Source of the DNA: Verrucomicrobia subdivision 3 bacterium UBA693
GTDB taxonomy: Bacteria > Verrucomicrobiota > Verrucomicrobiia > Limisphaerales > UBA8199
DNA length: 64,000 nucleotides
Reading direction: 5' to 3'
NCBI GenBank assembly: GCA_002298785.1
Contig: DBMR01000106.1
Span: 3,521-67,520, forward strand
Part shown: positions 51,694 through 60,004 of the stretch, piece after piece
How positions within the stretch are numbered: position 1 is the stretch's first letter
Layout: the number at the start of each line of letters is the position of its first letter
Translations under genes and position numbers: made by a program
Notes under the pieces: generated by a model
Told to the model about the DNA's origin: nothing
The model's database searches: none
The model's input: only the letters and a program-made list of their open reading frames with translations

Positions 51694-52932
51694 ATGAATA
51701 CTCTGCCCAGGGAGTTGGTGGCGATTGCCATTTTTGCTTTTACTTACGTCCTGATTAGCGGGCGTAGGTTGAAGGTGTTGCCGTTAAATCGTCCGGCGGC
51801 CGCGCTATTGGGTGCGGTGCTCATGGTCAGTTGCGGCGTTCTGTCTCCACGGCAGGCTTATCAATCGGTCGATTACGATACCCTGGTCCTGCTGCTGGGC
51901 ATGATGCTGATCTCCGCCTATCTGTTCCTGGCGGGCTTTTTCGAATGGGCGGCCGATTGGATTTTGCGGCACGCGCGCACACCCAGACAATTGTTGCTGT
52001 ACCTGGTGATCTGCTCCGGGACTTTATCCGCGGCACTGGTGAATGACACTGTGTGCCTGATGCTCACCCCTTTGGTGGTTTCGGTGATGGTGCGTGGCAG
52101 ACTGCCCCTGGCGCCCTACCTGCTGGCGCTGGCCATGAGCGCCAACCTCGGCAGCGTCGCCACCCTGGTGGGCAACCCTCAGAACATGATCATCGGGCAT
52201 CTCTCCGGCATCAGCTTTGTGCGGTTCTCCGCCGCGTTGCTCCCGGTGGCCGTTGTCGGTTTGGCGATTCAATACGCGGTGCTGAGCTTTGGGTTTCGGA
52301 AGATGCTCGACGCGGCGGTCATTCATCGGCCGGAAAATCCTCCACAAACAATGGATCGTCGGTTGCTTCGTTTGACCTTTGGGGTTTTGTTCCTGGTTTT
52401 TGCGGGGTTCATCAGCGGTTTGAACTTGCCGTGGACCGCCCTTGCGGGCGGGGCGCTGATCATGGTTTTGGCGCGGCGAGACACCCATGAAGTGCTCAAG
52501 TTGGTGGATTGGCATCTCCTCGTCTTCTTCGCTGCCCTGTTTATTGTGGTCGAGGGACTAGGGGGCACCGGATTGCCCGACCAGATATACGGGCGCCTGC
52601 GCGGCATGTTTGGCCAGACGGCCACAACCCAAGCCTGGAATCTCGCATGGTTCTCAGCGCTCGGATCCAACATCTTCTCCAATGTTCCTTTTGTCCTGGT
52701 GGCCGGGAAGTGGATCCCCAATTTCGTCGCGCCAGAATTGATGTGGAAAGTCATGGCCCTGGCGACCACGTTGGCCGGAAACCTCACCATCCTCGGCTCG
52801 GTGGCCAACATCATCGTGGTCGAGTCCGCGCGCGGCCACTGCGAGCTGGGCTTCTGGGACTATGCGAAATTCGGCATCCCGGTGACCCTGCTGACGCTCA
52901 TCGCCGGCCTGGCCGTTCTGCTCCTGCTCTGA
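51694..52932 (+). CDS. SLC13/ArsB-NhaD superfamily ion transporter
   Basis: This 412-aa membrane protein has about 11 hydrophobic segments. The two superfamily signatures are LVNDTVCLMLTPLVV near residue 112 and ANLGSVATLVGNPQNMIIG near residue 150. A third is ALGSNIFSNVPFVLVAGKW in the second half. These motifs occur in Na+/H+ antiporters, arsenite permeases and dicarboxylate/sulfate transporters, so the ion cannot be named. It follows the LytTR regulator by 19 bp on the same strand and may be one of its targets. Length is typical of the ArsB/NhaD group. Confidence 0.83.
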   Translation: MNTLPRELVAIAIFAFTYVLISGRRLKVLPLNRPAAALLGAVLMVSCGVLSPRQAYQSVDYDTLVLLLGMMLISAYLFLAGFFEWAADWILRHARTPRQLLLYLVICSGTLSAALVNDTVCLMLTPLVVSVMVRGRLPLAPYLLALAMSANLGSVATLVGNPQNMIIGHLSGISFVRFSAALLPVAVVGLAIQYAVLSFGFRKMLDAAVIHRPENPPQTMDRRLLRLTFGVLFLVFAGFISGLNLPWTALAGGALIMVLARRDTHEVLKLVDWHLLVFFAALFIVVEGLGGTGLPDQIYGRLRGMFGQTATTQAWNLAWFSALGSNIFSNVPFVLVAGKWIPNFVAPELMWKVMALATTLAGNLTILGSVANIIVVESARGHCELGFWDYAKFGIPVTLLTLIAGLAVLLLL

Positions 52933-52965
52933 CCCGCCCTGGAAATGTTGCGCTGGACGGCGGAG

Positions 52966-54237
52966 TTACGGACCGTCTGTGCCTGGCGAGATGGTTTTTC
53001 CGGGTTCCGCCAATTTCCAGGTTGAGTCCTGCCGCACATAAACGGTCTGGCTCGGGAAGGCGAAGCTCAGGTTTTCGGCGTCAAAGCGGCGTTTCATTTC
53101 CAGGTTCATGCTTTGCATGCCCTGGAGGTAATCCTTGAAGTCCGTGGAGTTCCACCAATGGACCACCAGGATATTCAGAGAACTGGCTTCAAACTTGTCA
53201 AAACCAATCACCAGGTCCGCGGTTTTGGGATGGGCGCGGAAGATTTCCTCGAGCACTTTGATGGCGCGCTCCACCTTGTCCGCCGGGGTATCGTAGGTGA
53301 GGCCAATATTCATCACCGTCTTGATATTCGGTCGCTGGCTGACGTTGACGATATTGGCGCTGGCCATGCTCCGGTTCGGGATGGTGACAAGGTGGCCGTC
53401 GAGGTTGCGGACGCGCGTGCTGCGCAAGCCGATGACTTCGACATTGCCATCGATTTTTTCCACCTGGATGCGGTCGCCTACGCGGAAGGGTCTGTCGGCG
53501 AAGATCGCTACCGCACCGAACAGATTTGAAAGTGTGTCCTGTGCCGCCAGGCCCACCGCCAAACCGCCGATGGAAAGTGAGGCCAGCAAACCGGTGACGT
53601 TCATCCCCAGGTTCTGCGAGGTAACGAGCACCGCGACAATTCCTACGAAAACCTTCAATGCTTTGCGGATGATCGGGAAGAGTTGGTGATCGAGCATGGA
53701 ATCCTGGGTTTCGCCGGCTCGCTTTTGCCAAAAGCCCACCACCAGGTCGATGAACTTGAGTCCGACGTAAGTGAGGGAGACGGCAACGACAATCTTCAGG
53801 CCATTGGAGACAAATACTTCCGCCCAGGCCGGCCACGCGAACAATCGCAGCCCGAGGTGGAGAAACACAACGAAGGCCACAATCTTGACCGGCCCTTTGA
53901 GCAGGTCCAGCAGCAGGTCGTCGAACTTGGTTTCCGTCTTTGCCGCCCACTTGCGGAGCTGGACTTGGATCAGGTAATCCAGGAATTTGGAGGCGTAGAA
54001 CGCCAGCACCACGTAGATCAAAAAGGCCAGGTATTGCCAAAGCGGGTTGCCCATGACCTTGAGATCCAGGCCCGGCACCCGGTCTAATCCGAAGGACATC
54101 CAAACTTCGCGCGGATCACGCGAAATCTTCACTGGTTCCTCCCCTTCCGCGGCACGCAACCACGCGGTGCTGGCAAAGAACCCCGCCACGCTCAGCAGCC
54201 TTACGCCCCAACGGTCTCGCATTGCTTGCATTTCCAT
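52966..54237 (-). CDS. MscS family mechanosensitive channel
   Basis: This 423-aa membrane protein has a signal peptide (LLSVAGFFASTAWLRAA) and about four transmembrane helices. The pore-lining region and beta domain fit MscS well: TGLLASLSIGGLAVGLAAQDTLSNLFGAVAIFADRPFRVGDRIQVEKIDGNVEVIGLRSTRVRN (positions about 205-270 of the protein). The C-terminal domain is of normal length. It protects against hypo-osmotic shock. It converges on the ion transporter gene with 33 bp between the stops and is transcribed in the same direction as tgt, which lies upstream. Confidence 0.9.
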   Translation of the reverse strand: MEMQAMRDRWGVRLLSVAGFFASTAWLRAAEGEEPVKISRDPREVWMSFGLDRVPGLDLKVMGNPLWQYLAFLIYVVLAFYASKFLDYLIQVQLRKWAAKTETKFDDLLLDLLKGPVKIVAFVVFLHLGLRLFAWPAWAEVFVSNGLKIVVAVSLTYVGLKFIDLVVGFWQKRAGETQDSMLDHQLFPIIRKALKVFVGIVAVLVTSQNLGMNVTGLLASLSIGGLAVGLAAQDTLSNLFGAVAIFADRPFRVGDRIQVEKIDGNVEVIGLRSTRVRNLDGHLVTIPNRSMASANIVNVSQRPNIKTVMNIGLTYDTPADKVERAIKVLEEIFRAHPKTADLVIGFDKFEASSLNILVVHWWNSTDFKDYLQGMQSMNLEMKRRFDAENLSFAFPSQTVYVRQDSTWKLAEPGKTISPGTDGP

Positions 54238-54339
54238 CGTTCAGTTTTGTTCTTGGCTTTGGTTAACTCGCCTCGTTTCCGCCCTCATTTCCTTTCCGAT
54301 CCGGTCACGGTGCAAGGGGACGCAAATATCCGCGCCCCG

Positions 54340-54355
54340 CCTTGCCCTCGCAAGG
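54340..54355. terminator. Hairpin after tgt
   Basis: CCTTGC (54340-54345) and GCAAGG (54350-54355) form a perfect 6-bp stem with a CCTC loop, about 12 bp after the tgt stop on the minus strand. It may end tgt transcription or start the mscS leader. There is no U-tract on the minus strand. Confidence 0.35.
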
Positions 54356-54367
54356 ACTAAGTGTGTT

Positions 54368-55516
54368 TTAGCGGTCCGCCGCCGCCGCGCGAGCCAGCAG
54401 TACTTTTTGCGTTGGCACATAGTTGGCCGCGAACTCGCGCCGGTATTCGGCAAAATTCCCAGCGACAATGGCGGCGCGCACTTCCTCCATCACCTTGAGG
54501 TACATCCGCGTGTTGTGAACACTCAGCAGCCTCAGACCGAGGATCTCGCCAACATTGAGCAAGTGCCGGATGTAGGCGCGGGTGAAATTCCGGCAGGCGT
54601 AACAATCACAACTGTCTTCGATGGGGCGGAAATCAGCTTTGTAAGCGCCGCCTTTGATGCTGATGCTGCCTTTGCGGGTGAACGCCGTGCCGTTGCGGGC
54701 GACGCGGGTCGGGAGCACGCAATCGAACATGTCGACACCGCGCGCGACCAATTCGACGAGTTGCGCCGGAGTGCCCAGGCCCATTGCATAGCGCGGCTTG
54801 TTTGGCGGCAGGAATGGTTCGGCGATCTCCACCGCCCGGAGCATCTCCGGTTCCGGTTCGCCCACACTGACGCCGCCAATGGCATATCCGTCAAAATCGA
54901 GCGCGATCAGATGCCGGGCGCACTCCTCCCGCAGCGCGGCGTTAATCCCACCCTGAACGATGCCGAAAACTTTTTGCCCAGGAGCACGGGGTTGCTCGCG
55001 GCATTCCGTCGCCCAGCGCATGGTGCGCTCGACGGCGGCGCGCAGTTCGCGCGGCGTCGCGGTGTGCGGCGGGCAGTCGTCAAAAACCATCGCGATATCC
55101 GAGCCGAGCGTGGCTTGAATCGCCATCGCCTCTTTCGGGCCGAGAAATAAGAGCGATCCATCCAGGTGCGAGCGGAACTCGACGCCGTGCGCCTGGATTT
55201 TTCGGATGGTCGCCAGGCTAAAGACTTGGAACCCGCCGCTGTCGGTCAGGATCGGGGCGGGCCAATTGATGAACTGATGCAGCCCGCCGGCCGCGCGGAT
55301 GATCTCCAGCCCAGGACGGATATTCAGGTGGTAGGTATTGCCCAGGATGATCTGGGTGCCCATTTCCATCAATTCCCGCGGGTCAATCGCTTTGACGCTG
55401 CCCTGGGTGCCCACCGACATGAACACCGGGGTGTCCACGACTCCATGCGACAAAGTCAGGCGCCCGAGGCGGGCTTTCGAGGTGGTATCGGTCTTGAGCA
55501 GTTCGAACATCTTCAA
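54368..55516 (-). CDS. tgt: tRNA-guanine transglycosylase
   Basis: This 382-aa enzyme replaces guanine at the wobble position of GUN anticodons with preQ1 in the queuosine pathway. Family signatures are TPVFMSVGTQGSVKAIDP near the N-terminus, the catalytic-site segment ILTDSGGFQVFSL, and the zinc motif C-x-C-x2-C in EDSCDCYACRNFTRAYIRHL. The length is normal. Start M1 at 55516 or the Met two codons later are both acceptable. It is preceded on the same strand by the metallo-beta-lactamase-fold gene, which ends 4 bp before it. Confidence 0.95.
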   Translation of the reverse strand: MKMFELLKTDTTSKARLGRLTLSHGVVDTPVFMSVGTQGSVKAIDPRELMEMGTQIILGNTYHLNIRPGLEIIRAAGGLHQFINWPAPILTDSGGFQVFSLATIRKIQAHGVEFRSHLDGSLLFLGPKEAMAIQATLGSDIAMVFDDCPPHTATPRELRAAVERTMRWATECREQPRAPGQKVFGIVQGGINAALREECARHLIALDFDGYAIGGVSVGEPEPEMLRAVEIAEPFLPPNKPRYAMGLGTPAQLVELVARGVDMFDCVLPTRVARNGTAFTRKGSISIKGGAYKADFRPIEDSCDCYACRNFTRAYIRHLLNVGEILGLRLLSVHNTRMYLKVMEEVRAAIVAGNFAEYRREFAANYVPTQKVLLARAAAADR

Positions 55517-55520
55517 ATTC

Positions 55521-56435
55521 TCACGGCAGGCACAGTTCCAATCCTTCCCGGGCCGCCATTACTTTCAGTTTGGCTCCGGCAGCGCGGGCCTGGGCTTTGG
55601 CCCTCTTTTCGAGTTGCGCGACCACCCGGTCATCGTGCTCGGGGTCGTGATGGAAGAGTATCAGTGTGCCCACGTCGGCGAGGATGGCCTGTTTGACCAC
55701 CGCCTGCAGACAACCGTGACCCCAGCCGCGGTGCGAGCGATAGGCGGCATCATCGTATTGGGCGTCCATGATCAACAAGTCCACTCCGCGCAAAAACTCG
55801 GTGATGGCTTCGGCGTTAGGCGCGCGCAGGAGAGTTTCGTGGTCCGGAAAAAAAGCCAGGCTGCCCGCGGGGGTTTCAAGTCGATACCCGACGCAGTGTC
55901 CGGGATGATTGGCCGTGCAGGCGGAGATCCGCACGGACCCGAGGGTTAAATGGCGGGTCTGGAGCTCTTCGATGCGAATATTTCCGGGCACATCGCGCAG
56001 CCCAATGGGAAAGAACGGTGTTTCCATCTGGCTCGTGAGCACCCGCTCCAATCCGTGCCGCGCGCCTTCAAATCCGAGGATGTGCAAGGTGTTGCGACGC
56101 CGGTACACCGGCGAGAAGAAAGGCAGGCCCTGGATATGATCCCAATGCGTGTGTGTGAGGAACAGCGTGAGGTTCAACGGTTGCTGCCCAAATTCCTCCA
56201 TCAATTTTCGCCCCAGTAACCGCAGGCCCGTGCCCGCGTCGAGGATGAGGATTTGTTTGCCTACGCGCACCTCCACGCAGGAAGTGTTGCCGCCCACCTG
56301 CAAGGTGGTGGGGCCGGGAGTAGGGATGGAACCACGTACGCCCCAGAAGCGGACCAGAGTGCTCTCGCCATTCGCGGCGTTCGTTTTCCTAGCCAGCCGG
56401 CTGCGGGAGTTTCCATTCTTCACATTTTGGCGCAT
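55521..56435 (-). CDS. Metallo-beta-lactamase-fold hydrolase
   Basis: This 304-aa protein carries the zinc-binding signature HTHWDH in LFLTHTHWDHIQGLPFF, and a further His/Asp cluster at the C-terminus (LILFHHDPEHDDRVV). The beginning (VRFWGVRGSIPTPGPTTLQVGGNTSCVEV) is typical of a widespread MBL subfamily near the RNase Z and PhnP groups. The substrate is not predictable. It ends 4 bp before the tgt start and may form an operon with tgt. The first 25 residues are polar and not conserved, so the true start may be later. Confidence 0.83.
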   Translation of the reverse strand: MRQNVKNGNSRSRLARKTNAANGESTLVRFWGVRGSIPTPGPTTLQVGGNTSCVEVRVGKQILILDAGTGLRLLGRKLMEEFGQQPLNLTLFLTHTHWDHIQGLPFFSPVYRRRNTLHILGFEGARHGLERVLTSQMETPFFPIGLRDVPGNIRIEELQTRHLTLGSVRISACTANHPGHCVGYRLETPAGSLAFFPDHETLLRAPNAEAITEFLRGVDLLIMDAQYDDAAYRSHRGWGHGCLQAVVKQAILADVGTLILFHHDPEHDDRVVAQLEKRAKAQARAAGAKLKVMAAREGLELCLP

Positions 56436-56586
56436 CGGTTATTGCCGAATAAGGTAGCCACATTCTGGAAAATGGAAAATTCTTTTGATCCCGCGCACCT
56501 GCGGCCGACGTCAGGAAATGGTCAGTTATCGACTCGGACCAGGGTGCCGGTCACGGTGCCGCTGCGAGGGCTGCGGCCGGGTCCGC

Positions 56587-57036
56587 TCAATGTTTGGGCC
56601 GGAGGAGGATGGCCTTCTTGTCCGTGCCTTCAACCTCGACGCTGTGCGTTTCAATGCCGGGATCATCCTTGAGCGCCTGGTGAATGATGCGGCGATCAAA
56701 GGCATTTAGCGGTTCCAACTCCACCACGTCTCCCCACCGGCGCACTTTTTCCGCGGCATCCTTGGCCTTCTTCACCAAGGCTTCTCGGGCTTGCGCCCGA
56801 TAACCGCTCACATCCACGAGCACCTTAGGAGTCGAAGGATCCTGCTGGAACAGCATGCGGTTGGTCAGATACTGGAGATCGGCCAGCGTTTGGCCCTGAC
56901 GGCCAATGAGGCGGCCTGAGTCGTCGGTCTTCACATCCAACAACACTCCCTCTTCCAGTTTGTGCTCTTCCACGGTGGCTTTAAAACCGAGGGTGTCGAG
57001 CATCCGTTCAAGCGTGGCTTTTGGTTCAGCAGGCAT
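56587..57036 (-). CDS. jag: Jag/KhpB-like RNA-binding protein (KH-R3H)
   Basis: This 149-aa protein has a KH-like domain (LLDVKTDDSGRLIGRQGQTLADLQYLTNRML) and a C-terminal R3H domain (ALVKKAKDAAEKVRRWGDVVELEPLNAFDRRIIHQAL). The Jag N-terminal domain of some Gram-positive homologues is absent. It binds RNA and is linked to YidC and cell-envelope regulation. It lies after yidC on the same strand, 60 bp after its stop, in the conserved rpmH-rnpA-yidD-yidC-jag order. Confidence 0.92.
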   Translation of the reverse strand: MPAEPKATLERMLDTLGFKATVEEHKLEEGVLLDVKTDDSGRLIGRQGQTLADLQYLTNRMLFQQDPSTPKVLVDVSGYRAQAREALVKKAKDAAEKVRRWGDVVELEPLNAFDRRIIHQALKDDPGIETHSVEVEGTDKKAILLRPKH

Positions 57037-57096
57037 GGTTGATTTGATGGTTGGTGATTTGGAACGTGTAATCGTTCGGTTTAGTCGGGTGCTGCT

Positions 57097-58893
57097 TTAT
57101 TTCCTCTTTTTAGCCGGAGTCGTCAAGGCTGGAGCGGCGGGTGTCAGCGCCGGGTCCTCGGCGGTCTTGGTCAATTTGGTTTGGAGAATGCTCAACAGGT
57201 TTTGCACCGTCCAATACAACGTGAGGCCGGCGGAATAAGGGTAGAGGAAAACCATGAACATCAGCGGCATGTAGCGCATGATCTTGGCCTGGGTCGGGTC
57301 CATCCCGGGGGAGGGCGGCGTGAGGCGAGCCTGCCAGAACATGGTGACTCCCATGATCAACGGCAGGAGGTTCACCGGAAACGCGGTGCCGGGGATGGTG
57401 AAAATAGTGTCCGCCTGGGACAGGTCATTGACCCAAAGCCAGGTGGCTCCCCGCAGCTCGATGGCGCTGCGGATCATGCTAAAGAAGCCGAAGAACACCG
57501 GGATCTGCAGCAACATCGGCAAACAGCCGCCCAACGGGCTGACCTTGTGTTCCTTCATGAACTCCATGGTCTTGCGGTTCATCTTTACCGGGTCATCCTT
57601 GTATTTTTCCTGGATGGCCTTCATCTGCGGCTGGAGCGCCTGCAGACGTTTCATGGAGCGGGTGCTGGCCTGGGTTAACGGCCAGAAGAGGATCTTGATG
57701 ATGACTGTGATCGCGACAATCGCCCAGCCATAAGAAAGGGAAAGGGTGCTGTGCAGCCAGTTCATCGCCAGCAGGAGCGCTTTGGCGAAAAACCCGAAAA
57801 ACCCGCCGAAACCCATGATCAGGTCAATCTGGTTTTTGAACGAGTCCCCAATGCCTACCAACGTGCGGTATTCTTTGGGACCGGCGAAGACGAACATTTG
57901 CTGCGTGACCGCCTCCCGAGGCGCGAGGATCACCGCCGGGTAAATCAGGGCGGCTTCAAATCCTTGCGGCGGGATCGGGTTCGTGACTCCGGCGGCGTTG
58001 ACTGTGTGAGGCAGATCAATGGGTCGCACCACAAATCCCTGGGCCGGGTGTTGCGGCATGGCGGCGAGCGTGAAGAACTGGTTGTGCGCCGCGGCCCAAA
58101 CGATATTGGTCGAACTTGCTCGATAATCCGGTGGGGGCACCCGCGGCATGCACATGAAATTCTGCTTGGAGAAATTCCCCGGACCGCTATCGGTGGTTTT
58201 CTCGCCGTTGAACCAGAGCGCGCCGATGGTCTTGCCGTCGTCCCGCGAGTTCATCGGCGTAGCCGTGCCGACCACCCATTCCTGGGGCGGGAGCGCGAGC
58301 GGTTTCGAGCCGCGGTTTTCCAGGCGCAAGTTTACCTGGACCAGGTAATTGGTGCTGAGGGTGAATTCCTTGACGACAGTGAGGCCGTTGGTGAGCTGTT
58401 TTTCAGCCCGGACCCCTGCGGCAAGCGGGGTCAGTTGATAGGAATTATCCTCCTGGAGCGCGGTGCCCCCCAGCAGCGTGAAGGCGGGCACGCGGGCCTG
58501 GCTGTTCAAGGTGGCGATGTTGCCTACTGGAGTTTCCATGCCGCGACGGCTGGGGATGGCTTCCTTGTATTCCAGTAACTCGATTAGTTTGATGCCACCG
58601 CCCTTGGAACTGAAGGTGTAATGAGCCTGCGCGTTGGTGACCTCGAGGATTTGTTCCGGGCGACCATCGGACAGGCTGAACTCGCCTGGCGCAGTTTGCA
58701 CGGCCGGGGAAGTGGCGGTGGTGGTGGGCGTCGCGGCGGCGGATGGAGCCGGGGCGCTCGTGGCCTGGCCGGGCACCGTGTTCGTCATTCCCGGCGGTGG
58801 CGGTACGGGTTTGTAAAGCTTGCTCGAGAACGCAATCCAGCCGACCAGCAGGGCGATGCTGGCGATTAATCCTATAAGTGACTTTCGGTCCAT
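57097..58893 (-). CDS. yidC: Membrane protein insertase YidC
   Basis: This 598-aa insertase has an N-terminal transmembrane helix (LIGLIASIALLVGWIAF), a large periplasmic domain, and a C-terminal five-helix core. The core begins with LLLAMNWLHSTLSLSYGWAIVAITVIIKILFWPLTQAS and continues with SMKRLQALQPQMKAIQEKYKDDPVKMNRKTMEFMKEHKVSPLGGCLPMLLQIPVFFGFF. The region between residues 30 and 75 is Pro/Thr/Ala-rich. The large periplasmic domain shows this is a Gram-negative-type YidC. It lies between yidD and jag. Confidence 0.95.
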   Translation of the reverse strand: MDRKSLIGLIASIALLVGWIAFSSKLYKPVPPPPGMTNTVPGQATSAPAPSAAATPTTTATSPAVQTAPGEFSLSDGRPEQILEVTNAQAHYTFSSKGGGIKLIELLEYKEAIPSRRGMETPVGNIATLNSQARVPAFTLLGGTALQEDNSYQLTPLAAGVRAEKQLTNGLTVVKEFTLSTNYLVQVNLRLENRGSKPLALPPQEWVVGTATPMNSRDDGKTIGALWFNGEKTTDSGPGNFSKQNFMCMPRVPPPDYRASSTNIVWAAAHNQFFTLAAMPQHPAQGFVVRPIDLPHTVNAAGVTNPIPPQGFEAALIYPAVILAPREAVTQQMFVFAGPKEYRTLVGIGDSFKNQIDLIMGFGGFFGFFAKALLLAMNWLHSTLSLSYGWAIVAITVIIKILFWPLTQASTRSMKRLQALQPQMKAIQEKYKDDPVKMNRKTMEFMKEHKVSPLGGCLPMLLQIPVFFGFFSMIRSAIELRGATWLWVNDLSQADTIFTIPGTAFPVNLLPLIMGVTMFWQARLTPPSPGMDPTQAKIMRYMPLMFMVFLYPYSAGLTLYWTVQNLLSILQTKLTKTAEDPALTPAAPALTTPAKKRK

Positions 58894-58924
58894 GAAAATT
58901 TAGTATCGAACTGAGCGCGGTGTT

Positions 58925-59215
58925 TCAGGCGGCCGCGCGGTGCAGGTGGTGGGTGGATGAGGGCTTCGGGTCAGGTGGAGACGGCACGGGATCATGGCCG
59001 CAGTCACCCCAGGGATGGCACCGCGCCAGACGGCGCACAGCCAGCCAGGACCCGCGCCAAGCACCATGACTGCGGATGGCTTCCAGCGCGTAGGCCGAGC
59101 AACTCGGCTCGAATCGGCAGCCAGCGGTAGACCCAAAGATAAACCTTTGAGCCGGAGAAATTCCCCAGCGGTATAACTGCACGCCGAGAATTAAAATATG
59201 TTGAGCCGGATTCAA
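58925..59215 (-). CDS. yidD: Membrane protein insertion efficiency factor YidD
   Basis: This 96-aa protein has the YidD signature: LILGVQLYRWGISPAQRFIFG then GCRFEPSCSAYALEAIRSHGAWRGSWLAVRRLARCHPWG, with three characteristic Cys. I set the start at TTG (59213-59215), which overlaps the rnpA stop as TTGA and follows GGAAGG by 6 bp; no ATG lies near. Longer frames upstream are the shadow of rnpA. The C-terminal tail after DCGHDPVP is Pro/Ser/His-rich and longer than in many YidD proteins. Confidence 0.85.
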   Translation of the reverse strand: MNPAQHILILGVQLYRWGISPAQRFIFGSTAGCRFEPSCSAYALEAIRSHGAWRGSWLAVRRLARCHPWGDCGHDPVPSPPDPKPSSTHHLHRAAA

Positions 59216-59601
59216 CCGTTTCCTTCCCGTTCTAATCCCAACAATCCTGCTTTCCGCAGGATTGTCAAAAAGTCCTTTTCCACGCCCTCGAATGGTTCTC
59301 CGACAATCGAGGGCCGGGCAATGACCACCAGGTCCACCGCCGGGGAAAACGTATGTCGATGCAATCGGAACGCTTCTCTTACCAATCGCCTGGCCCGGTT
59401 GCGATCCACCGCGCGTCCGATGCGCCCGGGAGTGATCACGCCTAGCCGGGACGTTGCCAGTGGATCCAACCGCCGCCAATTCGCGATCAGGCAACCCGAC
59501 ACCAACCGCTGGCCTTCTATCTTAATCCTGGCGAACTCGCGGCTGGCTTTGATGCGATCCGCCCGCGCAAATCTTTGCCGTTGAGGATGCTCGGCCGCCA
59601 T
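59212..59601 (-). CDS. rnpA: Ribonuclease P protein component
   Basis: This 129-aa basic protein is the RNase P cofactor for tRNA 5' processing. The RNR signature is AVDRNRARRLVREAFRLHRH. Near the N-terminus, RIKASREFARIKIEGQRL is the usual RnpA start. Length is normal (about 115-130 aa). It starts 13 bp after rpmH and overlaps yidD through a TTGA junction. RNase P RNA is not encoded here. Confidence 0.95.
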   Translation of the reverse strand: MAAEHPQRQRFARADRIKASREFARIKIEGQRLVSGCLIANWRRLDPLATSRLGVITPGRIGRAVDRNRARRLVREAFRLHRHTFSPAVDLVVIARPSIVGEPFEGVEKDFLTILRKAGLLGLEREGNG

Positions 59602-59614
59602 GCCCCGGCGGAGT

Positions 59615-59752
59615 TTATACCGGTGTCAGGCGCTTCCGACCAACGCGGCGACGGTTGGCCAGCGTGGCCTTGCCGCTCTTGGTCGAGTTGCGATTCAGAA
59701 AACCGTGCTGCCGTTTACGGCGGATCTTCGACGGCTGATATTGTCTCTTCAT
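59615..59752 (-). CDS. rpmH: 50S ribosomal protein L34
   Basis: This 45-aa basic protein starts MKRQYQPSKIRRKRQHGFL, the L34 signature, and ends with NRRRVGRKRLTPV. I chose the ATG at 59752; the open frame continues upstream without any L34 similarity. It is the first gene of the rpmH-rnpA-yidD-yidC-jag block. No dnaA or DnaA boxes are seen upstream, so this is not evidently next to the origin. Confidence 0.96.
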   Translation of the reverse strand: MKRQYQPSKIRRKRQHGFLNRNSTKSGKATLANRRRVGRKRLTPV

Positions 59753-59836
59753 AAAATTAAATCTCTGCGCAAATTGCTCTCGCGCGGCGTGCGCCCGGAA
59801 ATCCAACCGGGAATCGCCCTCGCAGCGGAACGCGAG

Positions 59837-59864
59837 AGAGTAACAGCGAACACATCCAAGTCAA
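59837..59864 (-). promoter_or_regulatory. Sigma-70-type promoter of the rpmH operon
   Basis: On the minus strand, TTGACT (59859-59864) is followed after 16 bp by TACTCT (59837-59842), with an extended -10 TG one base before it (TGTTACTCT). This leaves a leader of about 78 nt to rpmH. Confidence 0.6.
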
Positions 59865-59892
59865 GCAGCCCTTCGGGTTCGTTTCGGAGTTC

Positions 59893-59909
59893 GTTTCGGC
59901 TCCCGAAAC
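59893..59909. promoter_or_regulatory. Hairpin upstream of the rpmH promoter
   Basis: GTTTCGG (59893-59899) and CCGAAAC (59903-59909) form a perfect 7-bp stem with a CTC loop. Direct copies of the GTTTCGG heptamer also occur at 59881-59887. It lies between the end of the MFS gene and the rpmH promoter and may end MFS transcription. Confidence 0.4.
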
Positions 59910-60004
59910 CGCCTTCCTGTTCAGTGCCTGCTGGTAACCCACGTTGGCCCAGTCTGTCCGGACTCCTCTTGCAGTGAGCGGCAGTGGGGCGGCCCAGATA
60001 CTGT

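Noticed and set aside
54047..55150. 367-aa plus-strand frame opposite mscS and tgt
   Set aside because: It is opposite strongly conserved Tgt motifs and has no domain of its own.
59753..60004. Possible replication origin next to rpmH
   Set aside because: No DnaA boxes (TTATNCACA type), no AT-rich unwinding region and no dnaA gene are visible in this 252-bp gap.
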